Shown: positions 20,706 through 35,200 of the stretch, piece by piece
Layout of the letters: each line of letters opens with the position of its first letter
Numbering within the stretch: position 1 is the first letter of the stretch
Source: Strigops habroptila
Taxonomy: Eukaryota > Chordata > Aves > Psittaciformes > Psittacidae
NCBI RefSeq assembly: GCF_004027225.2
Contig: NC_044277.2
Location: 85,634,283 to 85,698,282, forward strand
Direction: 5' to 3'
DNA length: 64,000 bases
Program-made: the position numbers and the translations under genes
The notes under the pieces: generated by a model
What the model saw: the letters and a program-made list of their open reading frames with translations, nothing else
Database searches by the model: none
What the model was told of the DNA's origin: nothing

Positions 20706-23700
20706 CTGATGCATTCATGCTCTCTCCTCATATTCCTGCTCCTCGCTACAAGTGTTACAACAGTGCTGTAACCATGGCACTGCCAAGTACAGTTCATTAG
20801 CAGCCAGTTTGTCTATACACTCTGGTCTAAAACCATCAGCTTGGTTAGGCATTGTGTTTTCATTTTTTGAATTATTTTTTTCTTTTTGGTGCATGAAGTT
20901 ACAGTGGTCAATGTAATTCTCAAAGAAGAGTCCTTTTCCTTTCATCTCTCTGTTTACACACAGTATTAGCTATCTTTTCTGCCCTCTCAGAAAATCCAGA
21001 ACAAAAGCTTAACTCTAGCTCACTATATCTTTCTCAGGAAACTTACACAGTTTCTGAAAGTTCCTCCTAATTTTCCTTACAGCTCCCACAGGTGCTGCTA
21101 TTTGCTTGTAGAGCTTTTCCCTCATGCCCTTTGTGATAAAGCAGCAGGAAACCAACAGAACAAGATCAAAGCCTTGCTTAGCTTTCCTCTAAAAACATGA
21201 TGCTTTTCTCTTACCTTCACTGAGCCAGGCCACCACAAACCCCATTGAGATCAGGTTATCTGTTATGACTGTTCACCTTCAGGCTTTTAACAAGCATGCA
21301 TCATGATTGTCCAACACACCAACAGTGACAGAAACTGAGAATCATTGGTGCAAAGCTCTAGAAGACTGTAGGAAAAAGAGAAATTTGATGACAACCCAAA
21401 GTCACACAATGACTGTGAGCTTTTCTTTTTCATACAGTTTCTGTGTTACTTTCAAAGACTATCACAGCGGACGTCTCCATAAGTCAAATAGCTGTCATGT
21501 TTATTGTTCAAGCTATCAGATGCCAGGAGGATTTTAAACACACCACCCTGCTGCACGTTCTTTTGAAACCTTAAGATTAGGCTGTACTCTATCAGTAGTC
21601 TTGTTCAAATACATAAATTACCCCTCTCTAGAATGTGATGTTCGTAAAAATCTTCCCACATCTAATTATTACTGACAGGTGGAAGGGAACATATATCATA
21701 ACAGAGATCTTCCTTTTTCTGGCTGCTGACTTCCCTCCAGGAATGACTTTGCATCTGCAGGGCCTGATAAAAATCATCCCTGAAATGTGAAGCTCCTGTT
21801 TCCTAAACTGCAACAACATGAGACAGACCAAGAATATCGATCACCCGCCTTTGAAGGGTGGCTAAAAAGTAAAACTGCCCAAAGCATCATTGACTTCTGA
21901 ATGTCAAAATGTGCATTAAAGTCTTATCTTAGGATTGCACTCGATGTTAAAGCTTCCCCTCCAGGTCTTCGGGCTAATCCTCTCCCAAACAGAACATGTT
22001 CAATATTAGCAATCAGCTAATCAGTTCAGTGTTACAATTGGCTCCCAGTTGCCTGGGGTACTCCAGTAAACCATGCCATGGCTCTGTGCTCAGCTCAGCC
22101 GGAGCTGGACAAGGTCCTTAACTTAGCCCTGGCCTCGCTCTGCGCACTCAGACCTGGAGGCACCCAAGCTGAAGAGCCCTCTGGGAAGCCAGGACATGCC
22201 ATGTGTTGAAGCACAGAGCCTATGGGATCATGCACAGGCAGGCAATCCTTATCGCTGTGCAGGTTTTACTCTAGGTGGTTGGAAGCACAACTCTATTTGT
22301 TACATTTCCCAGGAGAAAATGGCCTTTACTCACAATTTTATAGTCAAATATTTCCTTCGGGCACCGTCTTCGTAGGTTCTGTTGAAATGGGGTTTCTAGT
22401 GTCTCATCCTGTCCCTTCTCAAACAAATGTACTCCTTAACCGCAATTGAGCGCTATGCACAGAAGCTCCTACTTATTTAATTGCAGCTGCTTGCATAACA
22501 TATCCACTGCCCGTCTGTCCTCCCTCTTCTCCCAACACACACGGGTGGAAATTCTCTTGGTCAGAGGTTCACAGGACTTCATGAAACATGAAATTAGAGT
22601 ATGGCTTGTTTAAAACAACGACTAATGCCTTTCTTCTGTTTCCCACAAAGCATTCTTGTAACCAAAGCCACAAAAAGGAGGTATTTTTAAACGAGTGGAT
22701 TGATTCACTGATTACTGTTTCTTCCTCCCCATTATTGTTTCCCATCAGAGCTGGCAAATTACTCTCAGAGCACTCACCGAACCATGCTCTCCTTACTCTT
22801 ACCTCTGCTATTTCTGCAGCCCAGCCCTCACATGAGTTATTTTACCTAGGTAAAACATCTTAGTTTCTAACCACCTTAATATACATGCTTCAAATTGAAA
22901 GTGAATAAAAGTGTTTAATTTTGTTGAACAAATGAGCAGCACAGAGTTCAGCAACTGTCTTCAGTCTTGAAGGGAGGGAGGGAGGCCTGAAGGGACTAAA
23001 ACAATGCTAACCACCCAGCCTAGTGCTGGAGGCAGCCATGGGTCATGGAGACCTTGGCCATTAGTGGGAAGACAGAGGCTTCTCAGATACACAGTTTACA
23101 TCTACTCTGGCTGGAAATTAAAGGGAGTTTTTCTTTTTAACTGAGGTGCCCACAACAGGCACTACAAGTTCCCCAACCCTGCTTGAAGTTCAGTGTGTTC
23201 TGAGGCGCTGAGGCTCCCAAATTCTCAAACTGAGGAACGGAGGGTCAGTCCCCACACACTAACCTTCCCCCAGCGGTGGGGGTGAGAAGTGACACTGACT
23301 GCATTTCACCCAAGTGCAATGCATTCAGAGAAAAACAGCGAAGTCCAGGGGGAGTCCCTTCCTCTGCTGCCTGGAGTTTCCAAGCTGTCTTTGGAAATGA
23401 ATCAAATTCATGTCTTCCATGAAACAGTCCAAAAGTAGCAGCAGCAGCTTGGGCAAGGAGGCACTAATTTTGTTGCTCCTCCAGTTCTCATCTGCCAGAG
23501 CAGCTTTTATTAGATGCATTCCCCATGTGCACTTGCTTTCCAGCACAACCCTAGGAGAAAATCAGGACATGACTTTTTCTATTGTAAACATATATCCAAA
23601 GTATAGGAAACAGCAGAGATTCCCTTTCTCTTTTTTTGCCTGAAGACTTTTTCCTGGAGTGCATGGAACATATCTGAGCACATGTATCACCAGCTCATAG

Positions 23701-26700
23701 AGTGTTGCCTTTAGGTATTCCATGCTTTAATTTTTTCCATATGCTATTCCTCCTCCGCTTGCCTCCCCCAGCATTCTTGATGTCACAGGCATGTTACATA
23801 TTCCCACCATTTAATTTTTACCCAAGATTTTATGCTCTACAGATGCACCTGTGGGATGAATTTGTCTAGGGCAGTCACAACCAGAATTGCTCTGGACCTC
23901 CTCCGTTTCACTCCATCTTTTTCCATATGGAAATGACAACATCTGCATTTGATGTAATTCACGTTGAAATACAACCAGTACCTGGGGAATCAGATCTTGA
24001 TATTTCCCTCTTCCCATCAACACCCAACCACCATCCTATGCAGCACTTGCAGGTGGGACTCAGGTGTTGAGAATAAGCAAGAAGCCACCACAGCTTCTTG
24101 CCTTACTTCAGAATCTCCCTGTTACAAAGGTTTATCAACACCCCTCAGATGGAGGGCAGATACTTCATTGAACAATACACAACCAACACTGACAGTGCTT
24201 TCCATCGGGGGCTTTGCAGAACTCTAACTGCGAAAGTCTTAACACTTTTTTCCCAGTTTATTGGGAAAATGAAGCAAACCAGAACTGAAGCAATTTGCTG
24301 AGTCACGCAGCGAGTTGCAGATTTGGGAGCAGAATCCCAAATGCTTCTCAGTCCAGCATTTTATGGATTGGACAAAGGTGGCAGACTAGATGGCCTTCTT
24401 GATAAGCTAAAGCCACAAGACTTTTGCATCAAAAAAAGACTACTGAACTTCCTAGCCTGTCCTACTGCACTGCAGGTGCTCTTGTAACCCTTTCTACACC
24501 ATTTTGGAAATTTATGTGCATATCAGGGATATATAATTTTAAGGCAGAAAATACCAGATAGAAATATGCAAGATCTCACAAGACCAACATTTCCTCCAGT
24601 ACAGTCAACTTGATGCAAGATGACCACCCTGGGGAAACAAAGGTCAGCTTTAAGCATGACAGAAGGCCCATCTCAGTCCCTTGAAAAGAAAATATGGGTA
24701 AGGAAGAGCAGGAGTATTTAAGATCCTTCCAGTGACAGTAAAGTCCAGCACTTGCAGTGAATCAGTACATCACTAAAATATACCCTGGTGGGTTTTGTTC
24801 TGTTACTGACTTAACTTTAGAGTTATAAAGCCTTACCCAGCTGAGAAACAATAGAGAGATACTTGTACAGCCTCCAAGTTTTGCAGAAATGCAAATGGTT
24901 TTCAGTGCTCTCAAACAGAAGACACTCTTTTTTTTTTTTCCTGGGGTAAATGGTAGCACCAGGCAGTAAAGGCCCAACCAGTTCACTCGTGTGCAGGAGG
25001 CACCTTCTGCATCTTGCTAATGGGCCCAGGCTGCAAACTTCTGCAAAAATGGAGCTTTACTCAGAGGACACAAGCTGTTGCATAGCATACCCTACCTTCC
25101 ACGGGAATGGAGATCATACCAGGTCTGATAAGAACCTCACTGCAGACCAGACATTATCAAGTAAGTTACCCAAGAACAGAAGACTCTCATGTCTAAAATG
25201 TGAGGACTTGACCAAAGCTTGCCCAGATAGCACCCAGGGTTGGTGGGGTGGTGGTTTGTGGTGGTTTTCTCTTCCTTTCTTCTTCTGTTGAGGCCTTCAA
25301 GGATTACGTAGGTAGTTTCTCTGGGAAAGTTACATGCTGCAGACTTACTTGCAAAGACTTCCAAAATGCAGTCCTTGGGAAAACGTGCAGTGAGCATGCA
25401 TAGACACAGCTGTAATTCTGACATCTTCAACACATACTTTATCTAAACACAGGGCAGACTTTTCCCCTACTTAGTCTTTCATCAAAGTCCCACTTTGCCT
25501 TGAAAAGCAAGGAATAGAGAGAAGCAAGCAAAACGCTGTTTGTAATCAGTAACCTGCATAGGATGCTGGTCCACCAACAAACACTACTTTTTAACATAGA
25601 AATGAAAGTTAAATATCCCTTTCTTATTTTTCAAATGTCATGTTCAGCACTGTCATGGACCAGTGTTACTCTTCCAAAGCATCCAGTGTGGTACACCACA
25701 GAAGATGACAACATCCACAGAAGTCATGGCAGGCTTGGTAAACAGCCACCACAACAGGACAGATGCACAAACAGCAAAACTGTATTTGTTAACAGAGTCA
25801 ATTACATCAGCAACCCTGTTACATAAGCTTTTTTTATTAATGAACACAGGAAATAAATAAATTGTTGACAAGTCACACATTGGCACTCACTTATACTGAG
25901 TCAGGAGTTTTGGGATACACCAGTTATTAAAATAAATATCACACAAAAAAAGAAAGGAAAAAGGAGAGGAAGAAGGGAAGAGATTGACGAAATCATAACA
26001 AAAATCCCATCCCCTGGATCTGACAAATTACTCACTTGGCTTTCACAGAAAAAAGGGAAGGAGAATAATAACTCAGACTTTCAAAGGGTCTATTTGTAAA
26101 TGCATCTGCCCAGATCTAAAGCTGTGCTTTGCCTGTGCTGTGCGAATAGATGACCAAAAGAGCAAACAACTTTAAAACACCTTGCACTTAAAGTAGCTTG
26201 GAAGTCTTGGTTCTGATCTCCCTACTCATAGTTCAATGAATAATAGAAGGTACAAACCTGCATATTCATAATAGCCTCAACTAAAATGGAAACTGGGTGC
26301 AGGTCTGGCCGAAAATCCCTTTTTTTTTGAGGCCGCTTGCAAATGAGTTTTACTCCCAATTTACTGCAGATGTGTTCAGCTCACACAAGCAGAATTGAGT
26401 CTTCTACAAGGACTGAGGTATGCAGTCATTCAAGGGCAAAAAGGCACCTGGTCACACTTCATTAGATGCCTACTCCTGTTAACTACACTAGAAACTACAT
26501 GAAAACTACCGGAAGTCATCTTGCTACTCACAAGCTACTCACTTTTGGTAAATTGCAGGTTGCATAACTCACTAGAGCAAAGCACACATTCAAATGTGTA
26601 TAAAGAAGTTGTTGTTCCCTGGGTGAGGGCAGAAGAATAATACTGGACAGCAGCTAAATGTAGCAATGAAACAGTTGTGAATTAGTGAAATAGTGAAACA

Positions 26701-29700
26701 CACAGGAGCTGGGGCACATGGAAAACGAGAACCACATTTAAAACTGCTGAGAACCAAGTGTGAAAATAGCTGTTTCTGTTGCATGCTTTGTGTCTCCAGG
26801 GGGTTCTGCAGAAACCATGTACAGTGCAAGATCATGTTCCTCATGCTGTCTAATATTTTCTAGATACCATCATCATTTTCCCTCCCCCAGTACAATCCTC
26901 TTGAGGAGGTGGAAGAACTCTCGTAATTTGCTGGCAAAGCCCAAACTCCGTGTCAGGTTATGAGCACATCTAAGGACATGTAGGTTTAGCCTCCAGTTCC
27001 CTCAGCTTACTGCACAGTGGGACAGGCCTACATGAATCAGGTCAGAACTGCCATTTTCTAGAACTCACAACAGTTACACAGAATATTGAATGAGATGAGA
27101 CACACAGTTGGGAACAGAAGTATGGCACCACGGTTGCAGCACGGCTGTTACGTGTGATTTGGGTAAAAACTGCCCTTAAGAGGTGCCAAGTGGTCAGAAG
27201 GAAGACAAAGCAGCAGTATATTTTTCGTTTGAAAGCTGCTGTTTCCCTTTGAGGGTAGGGAAGGTTTCCTCTAAAACTTAAAGAGATTTTCCTAGTTCAC
27301 AAGGGATTATATTTTAAACATGTTTTCTGTCTCATCAACTCTGTATCTAAGCCATCAACTATATATCTAAGCCACTGCTATGGATAACAGATAGAAGGGA
27401 AGTACGCTACTATTTCAAGCTTCATATAGCAGGCTGCATGGAATTTAAAGTCTCTTCATAGAGAAACAGGAAGAGGACTGAGACAACAGTAATAAAATCA
27501 GAGCCATCCCACTTATATTTCAGTTAATCTTCAGTGTATTATGAACAAGGTGCATCTAGCACATTCAAAGCTATCTACAGACACACTAACTTTATTCTGG
27601 GAAAGGATATAATTAATTAGTTGAATCCTTGAGATACCTTAGGAAATATCCATACATTCCCAGCAATCTATAAACTAACAAGTATTGGGAGAGAGAGAAG
27701 AGGGCAAAAAGAAAAGACCCAAATCTCACTCTGCCTGAGCATTTACCTTTGCCTTCACGATGAGGGAGTTGAACTGCAAGTTCAGCGTTCAGCAGTGAGC
27801 GAAGTGGCCATGAGATATGGCTCCATAAGCATGACTGAATATACCTTCAGGTTGGTGGGGTTTTTAGGTTTGGTTTGGGGTTTTTTTGTTTTAATTGCTC
27901 CAATGCCAGAATTACGCTCATAGTAGAGCTAGTGTCAAAACAGAAATTCAGTGTGTTATCTGTGGGAATTTAAATGGGGCTTTTCCCCGCCTTACAATGT
28001 AAGCTTTTAATATCCCCCCTCCACCCTCCAAGAATCATCATCTGCCACTTACAACAGCTTCCTCTGACAAACCACTTCTGAGAGCCCTGAGCCTTGGCTG
28101 TCAGTAAATCAGCTAAGTTTTACAGATAATTAAGCCCTAAACCAGTGTGCTATGGTAAACAAGGCATTTTAAAAGAATAAAAAATTGGGTTCACCACATA
28201 CTCTGTGTTGCGACGATGGGCCAGCAACAGTAAGTGAGAGCGCAACATGCAACAGCCTCTTGTGGGACTACTATCAAGAGATGCTTATGCTGCAGATTCT
28301 TGAACTCACCTGGAAGGACTCTGTGAAGAGAGGGGAAGTCTCAAGTAATCTGTGTGCAGGAGGAAAAAATGTAATCTAAGTACCCAAATGAGTTAAGTCT
28401 TGTACTCTTACTGTACCTGCAAGGATATGAACAGTGAGTAGAAGCCTTCCAGACACTATTATTGATTTCAAGAAATACACGAGCAGATCAGCTGTTAACA
28501 TTTACTTTTATTTATAAAAAAATTGTAGAACGTATTAAATACAAACATTTGGAAAAAGCAATCAAGGCTTCGCCAAGATGCTCAGGAAGACAGAGAATCA
28601 AGAAGCTTACCACGTTTAGAGTTCTTAGACTAGCTGAATTAATTACTGTAATTTTTCACTGACTTCTTAATAGGCAGTGGCCATTACAGCAACCAGTGTC
28701 CTTTTAAAAAAGCAGAGATATGATTTGCCAAATCTTCCTACTCAACCACAAAAAGTAAGGAAGCAACTCTTTCCAGGTTAAAAATCAGGGTAATAAATAC
28801 TAATGCATTTACCTGTTACCTACTTTCTAGAACACTAAACATTTGCACACGTGGATATCAAGTTTAGCCCCCAAAAAAATCAATTTTACATTTAAAATCT
28901 GGATATCCAATAAGGTGTTATAAACTTTATACATTTTCCAGTGAACATCAAAATGAGGACAGTGTTTCGAAGTACAGAAACAAAACAACTGAATGTATCA
29001 TCTACACTACAAAGGCCAACTACTAAGAGGTGGATGGAGTCTAGTCAAGTTCCAGATAGCTGGAAAAGTCCTACAAACTGCTACTGAAAGACTAGTTGGA
29101 AGACAAATCATGTCATGTTCTCAGTTTGTGTTAGCTCCTCTCCCTTTCTAACAGGCCAAGGTGAGAACTGTAGCTACTCTCTCTTCTGCACCTTGTGCTA
29201 ATAAAGGTGTGAACTGTCATTTTGCTCTGCATGGACAAACCAGATTTAAGTTTTCTTAGACTGCTCTTGCTCTTTTACCACTCTTAAATGCAGTATGCAG
29301 TACATAAACCACTAAACAGTAAGAGACTACAGAAAAGACCCCTTCTGTCTTTTGAAAAGAGAGGAGCACTTCCACTTACTGACAATATGGCACCCTCTCC
29401 ATCCTCCTCCTTTACCCTGTATTTGCTTTCAAGCTGCAGCATAATACACATTGATGTGGCTATATGGCCCTAAAGCCAAATTCAGCTCTAAAAAAATTCT
29501 AATTGTGAGACTGATTCTTTGGGAAAAAACAAGCTATTTTAAAAAATCTGGTACAGAATAATCTTGGACACACAAACATTAACAGATGTCTCCCATTTTA
29601 CCTTGCATTTGTCACAACAGAAAAAAGAATTGCCAACTTACCAGCACTCACAAGCTTACTACCGCAAGGACAAGAGTGCCACGTGTTATGGAATACATAG

Positions 29701-30595
29701 TGTTGGCAGTCAGCTACAGAATGGACGGACTAGATACCTGCAAGAGCACAAGCAGAATGCTTCTGACAAAGCTGCCCTTTGGGGACAGGCTGAAGTTGCA
29801 CTACATATCCTATTATGAGTAGAGGGTTCAGGAACAGAATCCTGAACACGTGTCAGACCCTGTCACCGAGCAAAGTCTTTTCCAATTACCACATCAGCCC
29901 TCAGAGCACAGAGGTGACTGCCAACATGGGCACTGCTGTGCTGGAATTCCTGAACAGCCAATTATTTGGACATCAGCATCTTCAAGAGCAGAAGGCTACT
30001 CTCACCAGGCAAACACAGAGCAGTTGCTGGATATACTAAGTAGGTAATCATTCATTTAGCTACAAGCTTGAAAACAAAGTCAATTCCAGCACCTTTCCAA
30101 ATGCAACAGCATCTCTTACTGCAACACAGACGTGATTATCCTGCTCTCGTGTTCAGTACACTTAGAGCACTTAGTGCAATGAAAACCCTGATGCAGGCCT
30201 TGGACTCAGATGAAACAAATGGTCAGGCCAGTTCCATCCCATTCCCTTTTTTTTCCTTTTTGACAATTATTAATATGCAAGATCCATATTTCACAAGCCA
30301 TAACATTTTTTATACATACTTGGCAACAGATATTTAACAGCCAGAGTTTATTTGACCCCAAAAGCCTTGCTCCCATCCAAAGAATTCACTGTCACGCAAA
30401 GTAAGCAGGAAATCACATGAAGAAGAATCTTGTGAAGGGATGGGAGGTCAAAGTACGAAGAATTTGAAAGAGACAACAGTCTATTTAGTGTGCCGACTGC
30501 TTCTCACCCAGTGCATAGCTTTTAGTGTGATATACACATTTAAACAAATGAGGGGTTTGGTTTTGTTTTTCTATCCTGGCTGTTTGGGAAGTATT
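20706..30595. other. Intergenic region downstream of DUSP22
   Basis: No gene recognised on either strand. Contains purine-rich tracts (~25945-25985), a G/T-rich stretch (~27853-27895) and AT-rich DNA. A candidate AATAAA on the minus strand at 28507-28512 could mark a distal DUSP22 3' end, so the right part may be transcribed. Confidence 0.45.
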
Positions 30596-32083
30596 TTTAT
30601 TTTCTAAAATCTTCAAGAAAAATAGGCCTTCCAACCTCTGAGTCAAAGACAAGAAATCATGATCTTGGCATCAGTGCCAACTGCCATTACACCATCAGAA
30701 GTCAATATGCTGTCCAGCATTCCTGGTGACATATTTGAAATTACAGTTTTAGAATACACTTGAGTCAGGCAATGGCTCCATTCCAGAAACACACAATGTT
30801 GCCAAGAGCAGAGTATGGCCCCTAGTTTTAAGCTAGTTTAACACATATTTTACAAATGCATTCCTACAAATCTGATCACAGCAAAACATATAGTGCTTTT
30901 AAAATGGCAGAAAGTTGAATTCAAACAACTCAGTTTTTAAACCAGTGAGAAATATGGGCAGTCCTGAAAGAAAGCAATAAACTCCTCAAATACAGACATT
31001 TGTGGAATACACATGCACACTCACACTCTCACACACACACGCACCCACTTACTTCACTCAGTGTCAGATTAAGATTACACAAGGCAATTTTCAAGGTTGC
31101 ATTTACAACCACAATGACGAGAACAGCATTTTTGAGGTAGCTGAAGTCAAAGAGCAAACCACAGCACAAGCAAAGAAAAACAGGTGCTCGCACTCACACC
31201 GAGCCCACTCTTTGGAGACACGTTATCATGTGCGCAGGGGCGTGTGTTTAAGAGGCACGTGTTCCACAGAGAATGAAGTTCAGCAGCACTGGAGACCTGA
31301 TAAACTATTCTCCAGAGAAGCTTATGTTGGGAGACAAGATGCTCAATCAAGGGACTACGGCTTAAATCACTGCACATCAGCTGAGCTGTGGTAAGTCTCG
31401 GTGCTCTTGGTCTGTGGCAGCTCTACCAACAACTCTGTCTCACGTGTACTGAAGCAAGTACAACTGTGGCAGTTGAAGATGTTATTAGTCAGAGCTGTCT
31501 GTCCCACTTCTCTCCTAGATGCTACTGTTGGTAGAAAGGTACATGTACCCATATCTCACCTACTCCAGTTCGCAGCCTAGCATTCAAGTTCAAGCCCACC
31601 TCCGCAGTATTACTTGTCAATGGACTGTGAACCTGAGCAGCAGAGACAGACTTGAGTTCTCCAGGTGCAATAATATCTTTGCCACATTAATAGTGCAGAG
31701 ACGTCAAACTGCCACAGCTTGAATCACCAGACTTTATCTCTCAGAGCCCTTTGCTAGCCTCCAATGAAAGGAGTTGAGCTAACCTCACAGCAAATGCCAG
31801 GCAATGTGGGCCTAAGGCGATGCTAGCTGTGGCTGGCTAACTGGCTCAGCCACAGTAACTGGATCATGTCCCTGGGCATACAGAGAACTTGATCCTGCCC
31901 ATATTGTAAAACTGTGTGAAACACACTCATACACACACACATAATGCAGTATTTTTATCAAGAAGCTTTCGATAAATCAATTGTTTGCAGGATTACTGCT
32001 GAGAGTCCTGAAGATGGGATGGAAATTATGGCAAGATGTTTTTCAAAGGTAGAAAGAAAAAAAAAAAAATCAACCTCCTACAA
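30596..32083 (-). other. DUSP22: DUSP22 3' UTR (minimum extent, inferred)
   Basis: Begins directly after the stop codon TAA (complement 32084-32086). The first AATAAA met on the minus strand is at 30596-30601, with others at 30347-30352 and 28507-28512. Which one is used cannot be decided from sequence. CA-rich tracts lie at 31007-31046 and ~31920-31943. Confidence 0.4.
31007..31046. repeat. CA-rich microsatellite
   Basis: Imperfect CA/CT dinucleotide run, lying in the probable DUSP22 3' UTR. Confidence 0.75.
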
Positions 32084-32269
32084 TTAGGTCTCTGTTGTGT
32101 AGTTACTGTATGAGAGAGACTGCACAGATGAGAAGTTGTTATTCCACTGTCTTCCTCCAGTACTCTGCTGCAACTCTGCCTGCTCTTTATATTTACTCAG
32201 AAGATTTTTGGCTTCTTGCAGATCCTGAGAAGAGTTTTCCCCGTATTCTTCTTTCAGCCACTGCCTGAA
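32084..32269 (-). CDS. DUSP22: DUSP22 last coding exon (residues 146 to stop)
   Basis: 186 nt after acceptor AATTTCTGCAG, ending in TAA. Encodes [20 protein letters not shown], then [15 protein letters not shown] and the tail [11 protein letters not shown]. This resembles the ~205-residue vertebrate form of DUSP22 (KYKEQ...NYTTET) rather than the 184-residue human form ending in FWAFLRRL. Confidence 0.94.
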   Translation of the reverse strand, partial: FRQWLKEEYGENSSQDLQEAKNLLSKYKEQAELQQSTGGRQWNNNFSSVQSLSYSNYTTET

Positions 32270-35200
32270 CTGCAGAAATTGAACATACATATACACTATG
32301 ATGAAACAATAACATGAGACTGAAGAAGCAATACTCCCTACTGTCCTACAGGATTTTGAGAGCCTTTAAGAACACAGGTAGTTTAAAAAAAAGCTCTCCA
32401 AATATTGCATGTCCCTCAACAACACCATAGAATACTCAGGCACAGGAACGCGCATTTGAAATCACTGAGATCCCTTATATCCCCTAAAACTGACACACAT
32501 CCATAACAGCTTGGCTGACTGAAGGAATAGAGAGTACGGAACACCTACTAGGCAAGGACATCTGGATTTAAAAGCTCCCTCCTCCTGTTGCGTATACAAA
32601 CAATAAGACAAATTAGCACAGAAGCTAATCCAGGAACTTTAAAAGCTATAGAATAGTACTCTATATTACTGACATAAATGACTGACTATGGTTCATGGTA
32701 ACAGAAGTACCAGGTCCAGTTGAAGGTCAGCCCAGCTATGTATCCTGGTATGAGTAGTCAGATTTAAATACTGAAGAAATAATCAGGCAATGGCGGGGCA
32801 ATAATACTGTGACCTTTTCCCTAACCATTTCCTCAGCTTCTAGCAATTTTCAGCTCAGATACTTCCAGAGGCTGAGGCAGTATTCTCCATGTTTGATAGC
32901 AACAAATGAATTTCTGCCATGAGATCACTTTTTGGATCCACAAATTTTTAACATAAGGTATCTGGATGCCAGCAAGCTCCATACGTACATATCGTATAGA
33001 ACCCCCTCCTTTTCCTTGACTGGGACCTGCCAATTGATAGCTCCATCTCACATTACAGGGAAGAATGGAAATCATACCTGTTCACTTTCTGTATTCCGGT
33101 CAACTTTATAAGCCTTTATCACATCCTTCTCTGTCACTTCTTTGCCAGTTGATGAATTTTAGTCCACTAACAATCTCATTGCTCTTCTCTGCAGAAGCAG
33201 CAAGTAGACACAGACCCCAACTATTTTGTTCCAGTGGGGACAATATTGATTTTTCAAGCCTTAGCTTTCATAGCCTTGTTCTGTTTGGGGCTTATGGACA
33301 GCTTTATCCGTACAGATAATTTATTGAAACAAGACCTCAATATAGTTACTCCCTCCCATCCCTAAATGATCATAATGTCCTAAGTCAAATCTGAAGCCTC
33401 AGGCTACCACATGGAAGTTTAGAATTGGTCCAAACCATGTTGTGACCTTAGTGACTGAATCCCTTCCTGTAAGACTGAGATCTAGAGGATCCCATTCCAG
33501 AAACCCCGCAGGATACCACCCTGTAGTGGCACAGCAAAACACCCTTGCTGGTGAAATCAGAAAAAAGTTCACACCCATGGCAGATGGCATTATTCCACTG
33601 AAATCAGGTATGTAAACAGACACCTGCTAAGGATGTGGTTGCTGTTCAGAGACAGTAGGAAACTACAGCCCAGCCAGTGACTACAGGTGGATATTGCTTT
33701 TTGCAATCTACTGCCTCCCCCTCAGTAAAAAAAAGGCAGAATGTGTTGTCCATGGTGGATGAAAAAGAGAAAAACCAAAAAAAAAAAAACCAAGAGACGT
33801 TACTGTCTTTATCAGGCTATTTGCATATAGCCTTAATTGTCATTGCTGTTAGCCCAGACCAATTAGAGCAGAAATGACTGTAAGGGAGGAAGGAGACAAG
33901 TCTGGAAAGTCCCCCTCTGACTTTTGTCTCTTAAAAATCAGTTACTCTACCATTTACACCAGTCCCAAACGATCCAGGAAACATTCAGTTAAATATTAAC
34001 AAAAACACACAAATATTTACAGTTGCAGACTGCATCATGCAAAACAACTGGTAATTTCTAAACTCTGAGCTTTCTGCAGCTGAATGACAGGCAAGGAATT
34101 AAAAAAAAAAAAAAAAAATATGAAAACAACCAACATCCTCTGCCTCATGTATTTTGCTTTCCGATTTTGGTTTGCCTCTGTTGTTGATTTTTAATAAGCA
34201 TGATAGGCATAAAAGCCCAGAGAACAGCAATATGCTGAGCAATGGAAAACAGAGAGGACGTCAGAGTAGGTTTTTAACATAAGTGGAAGTTACAGATTAC
34301 CCACAGGGAGCAGGTCTTTTGCGTGGGATGTGCTTTTTAGAGCTAAGAAACTAATTTTTGTCTTATGAAAACCACTCTGCAGTCTTACTGTTCCCTCAAT
34401 TCTCCTAGTGCTACAAAGCCTTCCAAGGCTAAGAAAAAAAAGAGTCATATTTTTGATGTTCTACACATTGGAAAATTTACAAAGTCTCAGCCACACAAGG
34501 TGGGGAGAACATGACATGTACATCATAATGAAAACCTATTTAATTCCTGGATAGCAAAGATTTCTGATTATGATTTCTTTCCTGTTTACTATTCCAAATG
34601 AATGTGTTGAGGGGAAACCCACTATTTCCATGCAACTGGTACTTCTAGGTCGGTCATTCTGCTGCGTTCTGAGCAACCCATTTGTTTTTACCTCTCTGAA
34701 GGTGTCAGTCTTCTATTGTCTTAGCGCACATGAAGCAATCACTAGATTGAGAACACAGCTGGGCAGGAGGTGTTTAGATGTGCTTCATCTCTTCCCTCAT
34801 CTAGCATTCCCTGACACCTTCAGTTCTACCTGCACCTTCCCATTGGAGCAGGTTTGGCCAAGAAGCCACTCCCTCAAAGCAAAAACAGGGAGTCACCTGT
34901 TTTTGCCACCCAGACCACAAAATAATGGGAAGTAGCCCATGATCTGACCTGGGGTTGTGTTTCACAGCTCATTTGTTTGCAGTTCATTTACCTGATCAAC
35001 ATCATGTTTTTCAAAGTCCTGTAGCTGCCTCTGGAAGCCCATGTTAGGATTGGCACAGGATCTCGCTGCGCGGACAACAGACAGTGCATCTTCCCAACCA
35101 AAGTCTGTGATGGTCATGATGTAGGCAACCACTAATGTCACACTCCTGGAGACACCTGCAAGGCTGCATGAAAAAGGTGGCATAATAAATTGAAGTAGTG

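Noticed and set aside
24361..24410. CR1-like phrase GGCAGACTAGATGGCCTTCT
   Set aside because: Only ~20 bases resemble the CR1 3' end and the terminal octamer repeats are missing.
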